Positions 1 to 5,602 of a stretch of DNA of 17,323 nucleotides are shown one piece after another. The translations under genes and the position numbers were made by a program. The notes under the pieces are model-generated. The model made no database searches, was not told where the DNA came from, and saw only the letters and a program-made list of their open reading frames with translations. Each line of letters begins with the position of its first letter. Within the stretch, counting starts at the first letter, position 1. Origin of the DNA: Nitrospira sp. UBA2082 (GTDB lineage Bacteria > Nitrospirota > Nitrospiria > Nitrospirales > Nitrospiraceae); NCBI GenBank assembly GCA_002331335.1, contig DCZO01000005.1, forward strand, positions 32,283-49,605. The letters are read 5' to 3'.

Positions 1-82
1 AGCGCGGAGAATTCAGGATAATCCGGTTCCTTGCGGTAGAGTCGCAGGTCTGTTCAAAAGAAGTCGTCAAGAGATCTTCCCA

Positions 83-203
83 GGCGCGCTCAAAATACCC
101 TTGAGCAAGGCCGCAGGGAACCCGCGAACGAGGCGTACGTGGTTGTTACGTCGCAGTGACGCGGGTGACCGAGAACGAAGCTGAAGGGTATTTTCAGCGT
201 GCC
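83..203. repeat. Palindromic intergenic element upstream of tRNA-Leu
   Basis: Two 24-nt arms, 83-106 and 180-203, are inverted copies of each other with 3 mismatches by eye. Each arm carries the core AAAATACCCTT or its complement. About 73 nt of GC-rich sequence lies between them. The right arm ends only 5 nt before the tRNA. The layout (long terminal arms, GC-rich centre, about 120 bp, intergenic) matches the second element at 4970-5137, although the arm sequences differ. It could fold as RNA and end transcription from the left, or be a non-autonomous mobile repeat. The first 82 bases of the window show no gene I can support. Confidence 0.7.
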
Positions 204-208
204 CCAAT

Positions 209-295
209 GCCGAAGTGGCGGAACTGGCAGACGCACTAGATTCAGGGTCTAGCGCCCTCACGGGTGTCCGGGTTCAAATCCCGGCTTCGGCACCA
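209..295 (+). tRNA. tRNA-Leu (anticodon CAG)
   Basis: An 87-nt class II tRNA. The acceptor stem GCCGAAG pairs with CTTCGGC near the 3' end, followed by discriminator A292 and an encoded CCA at 293-295. The anticodon stem CTAGA/TCTAG (236-240 with 248-252) frames a 7-nt loop with CAG at 243-245, which reads CUG leucine codons. A long variable arm follows, as expected for tRNA-Leu, and the T-arm carries GGTTCAAATCC. The 3' end is duplicated at 4585-4608, so this gene is the apparent integration site of the adjacent element. The TATTTT at 189-194 could be a -10 box lying inside the upstream palindrome, but I see no convincing -35. Confidence 0.97.
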
Positions 296-297
296 CC
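274..297 (+). repeat. Putative attL: tRNA-Leu 3' end
   Basis: This 24-nt stretch runs from the T-loop through the CCA and two bases beyond. It is repeated exactly, in the same orientation, at 4585-4608, and the match breaks at both flanks (273 versus 4584, 298 versus 4609). It is the tRNA-proximal member of the direct repeat pair that bounds the island. Confidence 0.85.
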
Positions 298-381
298 CAG
301 AACTTGGTCGACCGCGAGGTCTTGTTCGTTTCACCGTGTACGAAGGCGAGCGGGTAAACACCGTCGTCCATCTTGGTGTCT

Positions 382-573
382 ATGCGAACCACCGTGAACA
401 TTGATGATCGGCTCATCGAGCGGGCAGTCAGATTGACCGGCGTTCAAGAAAAAGCGCGGCTCGTGCGCCTGGGACTTGAGGCCTTGATTTCTCGCGAAGC
501 CGCCAAACGGCTTGCTCATCTTGGGGGCAGCGAGCCCCATCTCAAAGGTATACGCCGACGCCGGTCGGCATAG
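382..573 (+). CDS. vapB: VapB-type antitoxin (DUF2191-like)
   Basis: A 63-residue protein from ATG 382; an in-frame TTG at 373 is an alternative start. The N-terminus MRTTVNIDDRLIERA is a typical beta strand plus helix of a ribbon-helix-helix DNA-binding antitoxin. The rest (ALISREAAKRLAHLGGSEP and an arginine-rich tail) matches the VapB/DUF2191 pattern. Such antitoxins bind the partner PIN-domain RNase through the C-terminal part and repress their own operon as a complex. The stop lies 2 nt before the vapC start, so the pair is almost certainly translationally coupled. The Shine-Dalgarno sequence is weak. It is the first gene inside the tRNA-Leu island, where a toxin-antitoxin pair would help keep the element. 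Confidence 0.85.
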   Translation: MRTTVNIDDRLIERAVRLTGVQEKARLVRLGLEALISREAAKRLAHLGGSEPHLKGIRRRRSA

Positions 574-575
574 GT

Positions 576-947
576 ATGCTGACACTGGTCGATACCTCTG
601 TGTGGGTCGATCACTTTCGCAACAATTCGACCGTGCTACGTCGGTTGCTGGACCAGGATCTGGTCCTGTGTCACCCGCTCATCATTGGGGAGTTGGCCTG
701 CGGCAACATGAAACATCGGTCCGAAGTTCTTGAGTCTCTGGCCGCACTGCCTAGCACGCGCACCATTGAGCATGAGGAGCTGCTGAGGTTTATTGAAACC
801 CACAAGCTCTTTGGGCAAGGGTTAGGGTGGATTGATGTGCATCTCCTTGCCTCGACAGTGCTCGAGCGAGTGACACTGTGGACCCTTGATCGGCCCTTGC
901 GGCACGCTGCCCAAAAATTGCGTTGCCACATGGAAGCGACCTCCTAA
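576..947 (+). CDS. vapC: VapC-type PIN-domain ribonuclease toxin
   Basis: A 123-residue PIN-domain protein. The acidic residues expected to bind Mg2+/Mn2+ are present: D6 in LVDTSVWVDHF, E39 in LIIGELACG, D87 in GWIDVHLLAS and D105 in LWTLDRPL. Length is normal for VapC. VapC toxins cut RNA (specific tRNAs or rRNA in studied cases) and are held inactive by VapB; the target here cannot be read from sequence. It starts 2 nt after the antitoxin stop. All four acidic positions are intact, so the toxin looks functional. By sequence it sits with VapC of the VDTSVWVDHF type that accompanies DUF2191 antitoxins. Confidence 0.9.
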   Translation: MLTLVDTSVWVDHFRNNSTVLRRLLDQDLVLCHPLIIGELACGNMKHRSEVLESLAALPSTRTIEHEELLRFIETHKLFGQGLGWIDVHLLASTVLERVTLWTLDRPLRHAAQKLRCHMEATS

Positions 948-993
948 TCGCTTCCGCATCTCCACCCTCGAAACAATTTAATCACATTCCGGA

Positions 994-1032
994 TCAGCGA
1001 TCATGTAGACGGAGAGTCGCTGACGGTTTTTT
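994..1032 (+). terminator. Possible rho-independent terminator after vapBC
   Basis: TCAGCGA (994-1000) pairs with TCGCTGA (1017-1023), followed within 3 nt by six T (1027-1032). The stem is only 7 bp and the loop is long (16 nt), so the call is weak. Its position 46 nt after vapC fits. Confidence 0.35.
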
Positions 1033-1161
1033 CGTCTGAAAGCTCAGGGGAAGTCACTTCGGGCAATTGCCGAGGCCGTGGACGTGTACAAATCCATTGT
1101 TCACAAAACCTGCAAGAATTCCGGTCCTCAACCCCTCGGAATTCCAGCCTGTCAAAACTAG
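1024..1161 (+). pseudogene. Degenerate 3' fragment of a recombinase or transposase HTH
   Basis: Reading from 1024 to the stop TAG at 1159-1161, with an in-frame stop just upstream at 1021-1023, gives about 45 residues. They include LKAQGKSLRAIAEAVDVYKS followed by IVHKTCKNSG. The pattern (KaqGkSlraIA..v.VskS.VHK.lk) is the helix-turn-helix found at the C-terminus of resolvase-type serine recombinases and in some transposases. Only this tail survives and no start is visible. It is the only trace of a recombination enzyme in the island, although serine recombinases are not the usual agents of tRNA-site integration. The family call comes from motif memory alone. Confidence 0.45.
1116..1144. repeat. 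Perfect 8-bp inverted repeat
   Basis: GAATTCCG (1116-1123) and CGGAATTC (1137-1144) are perfect inverted copies with a 13-nt loop, lying inside the decayed recombinase-like fragment. No T-tract follows in either direction, so it is not called as a terminator. From 1162 to 1259, before the end of the large reverse-strand gene, I see nothing further. Confidence 0.4.
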
Positions 1162-1259
1162 CCGTCCGCTGTCCCTAAATCAGATGATTGAAGACGCTGT
1201 GTAATTGGCAAGCCCAACCACATGGCTCCCTCTTTATCAGGTTGCCCCATACTGGTGCG

Positions 1260-4200
1260 CTAGGGCGAGCGCTCAGGCTTATTAGTCAGCAATTCAGATT
1301 TAGCTTTCCATGGGAAAGGGATTCGCAAGCGATCTTCAAAAATCACCTCAGCCGCTTTCAGAAACTCAACGGCCTTGCCATGCTGTCCTAGATCGGCGTA
1401 GACGCTGCCGAGATTCCCAAGAGCATCGCCCTCGCCTCGGAGATCTCCGATCTGCCGACTGATCACAAGGGCCTGCGCCAGAAAATCAGTGGCTGTGGTA
1501 TCCTGCCCAAGCTGAGCGTGTGCGCTGCTTAGGCGTCCAATGGAGCGGGCTTCTCCCCACATATTCCCAATCCTCCGATCAATTACGCGGGCTTGATTGA
1601 GATACTCGATGGCCTTGTCCCCCTGCCCTATGTGGACGTAGATGCTGCCGAGACTTCGGAGAGCATCGCCCTCGCCTCGTACATCCTTGCTCTCCCGACT
1701 AACCGCAAGGGCCTGATCAAGATAGTCAATGGCAGTGTCATATCGTCCAAGGTCGCTATAGGCACTGCCCAAAGTTGTGAGCGTATGCCCCTCTCCGGAC
1801 TTGTTTCTGGTTTTCCGGTTTATCATAAGGGCACGTTCACAAAGCTCGATCGCCTTTGCGTATTGCCCAATTGCAACGTAGTCGGCACCTAGATTCTGGA
1901 GCGCAGTTCCCTCACTCTGCAAATCTTCGATCTTTTGACTAATCATGAGAGCCCGTTCATGGAACTCGATCGCCTTAGCGTATTCCCCGATGTTGTGGTA
2001 GGCGCTACCCAAATTTCCGAGAGCAATCCTTTCGCTGCTCATATTTCTGAACTTCCGGTAGATCGTGAGGGCATTCTCATAGTGCTGGATGGCCTTATGA
2101 TATTGATTCAGGTAGTGGTAGGCTGTGCCTAGGTTTTGGATTGTCGCGCCTTCACTTCGTAGATCTCCAACCTTCCGATGGATTGTCAGTGCCTGGTCCA
2201 GGAAATCGATGGTTTTCGTATATTGAGCAAGTTCGCCGTAGATCCTGCCGAGATTTTGGAGCGTAATCCCCTCGTTCCGAATATCCCCTATGCTTCGACA
2301 CAGGACTAGGGCCCGCTCATAAGACTCGATGGCATCAGAGTATCGCTCAAGACCCGAATAGGCGCTCCCCAAGCCTATCAGCCCATAACACTCCCCCCGT
2401 GCATACCCAATTTTACGGTGGAGCGCGAGGGCCTGCTCATGAGACTCTACAGCCTTGTCGTACTGGCCAAAACGGGCGTAGGCATGTCCCATATTGATGA
2501 GAACTCGCCCCTCGCCTTTTAGATTTCTGATCTTTCGATAAACCCTAAGAGCCTGGTTGTGAAACTCGATGGCCTTGGTATATTGTCCAAGATCTTTGTG
2601 GATACTGCCCAGGCTCCCCAGATCGCTGGCCTCGCTCTCTGCGTTTTCAAGTTTCCGACTAATAACGAGAGCTTGCTCGGAAAAGTCGATCGCTTTGGCA
2701 TACTCCCCTAAATCCTGATAGATTTTCCCCAAGTTCCCCATTGTCCTGCCTTCGCCAGACATGTCTCCAAATCTTCTACTATCCGCGAGACTCTGCTCCA
2801 AATACTCGAAGGCCTTGGTATATTGTCCAAGATGGGAATTGACGACTCCTAGGTTCCCGATTCCTCCGCTCACGCCCCGAACATCACCTATCTTCCTACT
2901 AATCTCGAGACTCCGCTCGAAAGACTCCAGAGCCTTGCTGTACTGAAGAAGGTCAAGGCTTGCTTCCCCTAAGCTATCGAGGGCAGCTTTCTCAAGGCAT
3001 GAATCGTGCCCTTTCCGGCTAAGATGAACTGCTGTCTCAAAGTGGTGGACTGCGTTTTCCGGACCGCTCGTGTCTAGCAACAGGCGGCCGTAACTCAGGT
3101 GGTATAAGCTGTTCATTGGGGCAAGTTGCACAGCTTGTGAGTAATAATAAGCAGCCTGATCCTTTTCAAGCTGCAATTCGTATATCTGGCCTTGTGTATG
3201 TCGGCGCTGCGCGATGGTTTCCAGTAATTGACCTTCTTTCTCCTCACTTTTAGCCAGTAACGCCAATGCTTCTTGAAATTGTCCGGCTTTCACATGGGCC
3301 AAGACCTGCTCTAGCTCGGTACCAGCAACATCTTGTAATCCTTGTAGGAGTTCCAGTGTGCGTGGCAGTCGCTGCAGAACGTCTGCTTCGGCAAGCAGTC
3401 CTTGTTGAACCATGCCGCTGAGAAGTTGTCGCGCCGTCTTTTCCAATGATTCTTGGAGTTTGGCTTTGACCCAACGGTACAAAACAGTGCGCTCTTTTGG
3501 CTTTGAGATGCTGACGTGATCAAGCTGAAACCCCATAGATTCATCAGCGAACGAAATGGCGGAAGATAGTTTTACAACTCGACCAATTGCGGGCATACCA
3601 ACTTCTTCATATGCTGCGTGCAGCAACACATGACGAAAATGCCCTCCACCTTTGAAGGCTCGGTTCCAATCCTTATTGAGTGACTCGATATAGGAATTCC
3701 CCTTGTCGATGTGGCGCAGCTCCTCAATCTGTCGGTTGTCCGAAATGAATCGCCCCAATTCTGCTAACTCGCTCCCATTGCTTGGGCTGCCCAGCAGCAC
3801 AAGATTGGTTACTTTTAACTGAGGGTGGGCATGAGGCTGATGCCGCAGAATGTATTCTCGAGCAATCAGCCCCCCCATGCTATGCGCGACAATCCGAAGC
3901 GTACGATAAGGGTGCTTCTTGAGGAGTTCGCTGATTTCAAACTCCAAATGATCCGCGATACTCAGGATGCTTGGGCCTCCGTGGAGCTGAGTCACATAGT
4001 CAAATGCAATGACATAAACCGGTTTATTTTCTTTGCCGAAATCTCGGGCAAGTTCCTCTGGGAATTTGAAGTGTGTCGTGGGGTTCGTCCACGTGGTTTT
4101 CGCATCGCCACACAGACCATGAATGAAAATCACCAAATCGTCTGCGTCTGGCGATCCGAAAGACTGATGAGAGCTGTCAGTGCTAGTAGGGCAGAATTCG

Positions 4201-4286
4201 TAAGCTGAGTTGGCGAGATTTAGAAAGGGGGCGCACCCCGTCAGAGACAGCGCAAGAGCCACAAAGCATGCAAATCGGGAAAGCAC
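1260..4286 (-). CDS. Lipoprotein: alpha/beta-hydrolase fused to ~14 TPR repeats
   Basis: A 1008-residue protein starting at GTG 4286, with GAGG 6 nt upstream. Residues 1-18 form a lipoprotein signal ending in the lipobox LTGC (C18); +2 is Ala, so sorting to the outer membrane is expected. Residues about 50-275 form an alpha/beta-hydrolase of the DUF676/PGAP1/SERAC1-like kind: VIFIHGLCGD (H56-G57, oxyanion region), nucleophile elbow AHSMGG (S136), and a likely catalytic His in LDHVSISKP (H257). A helical linker leads to two ordinary TPRs (about 365-430). Then come 14 near-uniform 40-residue TPRs (about 435-994) with consensus LGQY.KAIEF.EQAL.ISRKIGD. It probably acts as a lipase or esterase whose TPR superhelix binds a partner; the substrate is unknown. 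It is the main cargo of the tRNA-Leu island. Confidence 0.85.
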   Translation of the reverse strand: MLSRFACFVALALSLTGCAPFLNLANSAYEFCPTSTDSSHQSFGSPDADDLVIFIHGLCGDAKTTWTNPTTHFKFPEELARDFGKENKPVYVIAFDYVTQLHGGPSILSIADHLEFEISELLKKHPYRTLRIVAHSMGGLIAREYILRHQPHAHPQLKVTNLVLLGSPSNGSELAELGRFISDNRQIEELRHIDKGNSYIESLNKDWNRAFKGGGHFRHVLLHAAYEEVGMPAIGRVVKLSSAISFADESMGFQLDHVSISKPKERTVLYRWVKAKLQESLEKTARQLLSGMVQQGLLAEADVLQRLPRTLELLQGLQDVAGTELEQVLAHVKAGQFQEALALLAKSEEKEGQLLETIAQRRHTQGQIYELQLEKDQAAYYYSQAVQLAPMNSLYHLSYGRLLLDTSGPENAVHHFETAVHLSRKGHDSCLEKAALDSLGEASLDLLQYSKALESFERSLEISRKIGDVRGVSGGIGNLGVVNSHLGQYTKAFEYLEQSLADSRRFGDMSGEGRTMGNLGKIYQDLGEYAKAIDFSEQALVISRKLENAESEASDLGSLGSIHKDLGQYTKAIEFHNQALRVYRKIRNLKGEGRVLINMGHAYARFGQYDKAVESHEQALALHRKIGYARGECYGLIGLGSAYSGLERYSDAIESYERALVLCRSIGDIRNEGITLQNLGRIYGELAQYTKTIDFLDQALTIHRKVGDLRSEGATIQNLGTAYHYLNQYHKAIQHYENALTIYRKFRNMSSERIALGNLGSAYHNIGEYAKAIEFHERALMISQKIEDLQSEGTALQNLGADYVAIGQYAKAIELCERALMINRKTRNKSGEGHTLTTLGSAYSDLGRYDTAIDYLDQALAVSRESKDVRGEGDALRSLGSIYVHIGQGDKAIEYLNQARVIDRRIGNMWGEARSIGRLSSAHAQLGQDTTATDFLAQALVISRQIGDLRGEGDALGNLGSVYADLGQHGKAVEFLKAAEVIFEDRLRIPFPWKAKSELLTNKPERSP

Positions 4287-4584
4287 CGGTTACCTCAATG
4301 AAAACTCATTCTGGATATGCTCTAGAATAAGGCAACTTCACTGCGAAATCATCCAGTTCAAGTTGCCGTTCTATGCTGGCATTGTGAGCTCAGCAAGGTG
4401 GCTGATTTCTGGCAGGTAATTCATAGGGAGATACGGCGGTCGTAAAACGGTCGTATAGCAGAGCGATTTTCCGCTCATTCCCGCTCACTCAATCTCACTG
4501 GCTCTCAGTACCCAACTCGTTGACTTTCTAGCTCAAAACCTGTGAAAGTCGCGTCAACATTGCAGGTGCTGAAATGGCTTTAAA
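4287..4584. other. Gene-free right end of the island
   Basis: About 300 nt between the TPR gene start and the right att copy, with no convincing gene. It should hold the promoter of the reverse-strand TPR gene. It contains a direct repeat GGTCGTA-AAAC-GGTCGTA, near-repeats of CCGCTCA, and an imperfect inverted repeat, GTTGACTTTC with a near-complement interrupted by GCG, around 4518-4558. Such short repeats next to an att site could be recombinase arm sites, but nothing here proves it. A 32-codon reverse-strand open stretch (starting VSGNERKIALLYDRF) is too short to identify. Confidence 0.4.
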
Positions 4585-4608
4585 TCAAATCCCGGCTTCG
4601 GCACCACC
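4585..4608 (+). repeat. Putative attR: partial copy of tRNA-Leu 3' end
   Basis: An exact 24-nt copy of 274-297 (T-loop, T-stem 3' side, acceptor 3' strand, CCA, CC). The rest of the tRNA is absent here, so this is a displaced end and not a gene. It marks the far boundary of the integrated element; backbone DNA resumes at about 4609. The 4609-4729 stretch holds no gene that I see. Confidence 0.85.
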
Positions 4609-4762
4609 TCTCGCTCCCCGTTCCCATCAATGGGTTTCATCGAAATAGTGTCGTGTTTCTAGGATCAGGCGACACCAGGCTGTCCCCTTTGTCAGTTGGA
4701 TTGTCGAGAGAACGTGAGGATCGACCTCGATGAGGTCAACGCAAGACGAGGAGCTTGGGCAT

Positions 4763-4969
4763 ATGGTCATACCGGGGCGGTATCGGCACTATAAGGGTCA
4801 AGACTATGAGGTGCTTGGGGTAGCCAGGCATTCTGAGACTGAAGAAGAGTTCGTCGTGTACCGTGCGCTGTATGGCGAGTGTGGCCTCTGGGTCAGGCCG
4901 TTAGGGATGTTCGAGGAGCTGGTCGACATTGATGGCCGACTGATCCCTCGTTTTTGTCGGTTGTCCTAA
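4763..4969 (+). CDS. DUF1653 family small protein
   Basis: A 68-residue protein from ATG 4763. An in-frame ATG at 4730 would add 11 residues (MRSTQDEELGH). I prefer 4763 because GAGGAG lies 9 nt upstream and the family normally begins close to the IPGRYRHYKG motif. The sequence has the full DUF1653 signature: PGRYRHYKGQDYEVLGVARH, then SETEEEFVVYRALYGECGLW, then WVRPLGMF and DGRLIPRF. The family is widespread and its function is unknown; the compact all-beta pattern suggests a small cytoplasmic domain. It is the first backbone gene beyond the island, and its stop touches the palindromic repeat at 4970. Confidence 0.88.
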   Translation: MVIPGRYRHYKGQDYEVLGVARHSETEEEFVVYRALYGECGLWVRPLGMFEELVDIDGRLIPRFCRLS

Positions 4970-5137
4970 CAGGATGCTGAAAAAGCCCGCCAGCGTCGTT
5001 CAGAGGCACGAAGGCGAAGGCAAGGTACCTATCCGCTCGCCTTTGATCGAAGCGAGCGGTTCAAGCGAAGCTTGGTATGTACCTCCTCGCTTCTTCGCTC
5101 GCTGCGGCCTTGCTGGACGGCCTTTTTGAGCATCCTG
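4970..5137. repeat. 168-bp palindromic element (MITE/REP-like)
   Basis: The element starts CAGGATGCTGAAAAAG and ends CTTTTTGAGCATCCTG, so its ends are near-perfect inverted copies. The homology extends inward (GCCCGCCAGC against GCTGGACGGC). The interior holds further inverted parts (GGTACC near 5024 against GTACC near 5081; GCTCGC motifs). It abuts the DUF1653 stop codon directly. The A/T runs inside the arms would make it work as a terminator on both strands. I recall similar AGGATGCT-ended repeats as frequent in Nitrospira genomes; that is memory, not a search. Confidence 0.75.
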
Positions 5138-5263
5138 TGAGTATTTCTACATCAAGGAGAAACTTTTCTTCGTCGTGTGGTATTGCCCGGTCAACACTGT
5201 TTTCCGCAGCCTTCTAAAGGGGACAAGGGTACCCCCTTCACCCGTCAGTGAATCCGCTCTCGC

Positions 5264-5362
5264 CTACTGACGCCCCGCATGTGCCACTCTGTGCATGAGT
5301 GCCACATAGATGGCTGCCCACACGACGCTGCCTGCCAACACCCCGATAATCAATGCCACCAT
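5264..5362 (-). CDS. Putative 32-residue single-pass membrane peptide
   Basis: ATG at 5362 to TAG at 5264, encoding 32 residues. MVALIIGVLAGSVVWAAIYV is followed by ALMHRVAHAGRQ: one hydrophobic helix (about residues 2-23) and a short basic tail. Upstream on the coding strand is a purine-rich GGAGGGGGGTGAGG, ending 4 nt before the ATG, a plausible if close ribosome-binding site. It lies alone between the palindromic element and the repeat-protein gene, on the opposite strand. I do not recognise a family, and a chance ORF cannot be excluded at this length. The rest of 5138-5602 holds no gene that I can support. Confidence 0.45.
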   Translation of the reverse strand: MVALIIGVLAGSVVWAAIYVALMHRVAHAGRQ

Positions 5363-5602
5363 AGTTCCTCACCCCCCTCCGCTTTCTTGTGAGCAATCTA
5401 CGCCTGCTCTATGAAGGGTCTATGAGGAGATGATGAATTTTTCTTCATGGTTCTCGCCCGACCACGGGGGTACGGTCCGGGATTCGTAGGTGGGTGTAAG
5501 GTGGGTGTCCGGCTAGTCTCCCCTCTTGCTTCTCTCACTCGAAGTCAGCCAGACTATTGCCACAGGGTGTCTCACGAGGGTTCGACTGCGAAAGGGCTAT
5601 CG

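Larger units (their letters stand above)
274..4608. mobile_element. tRNA-Leu-integrated mini genomic island (integrase-less)
   Basis: Bounded by 24-bp direct repeats of the tRNA-Leu 3' end, with a repeat-to-repeat unit of about 4311 bp. Cargo is a VapBC-type toxin-antitoxin pair, a degenerate recombinase-like fragment, and the hydrolase-TPR lipoprotein gene. Base composition is visibly more AT-rich than in the gcvP and leuC regions, consistent with acquired DNA. Integration by tyrosine recombinases at tRNA 3' ends, which restores the tRNA and leaves a partial copy at the far end, is well established. The absence of an intact integrase means the element has decayed or depends on an enzyme encoded elsewhere. 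Chance duplication of 24 nt including the CCA is unlikely. Confidence 0.75.

Noticed and set aside
215..397. 60-residue ORF across the tRNA
   Set aside because: It is read through a tRNA gene; not coding.
1380..3000. Regular ~120-bp repeats resembling an array such as CRISPR
   Set aside because: The period equals 40 codons of the TPR repeats in one long frame. There are no constant repeats with unique short spacers.
4585..4608. Second tRNA-Leu gene
   Set aside because: Only the 3' end is present; the D-arm, anticodon and 5' acceptor strand are missing.
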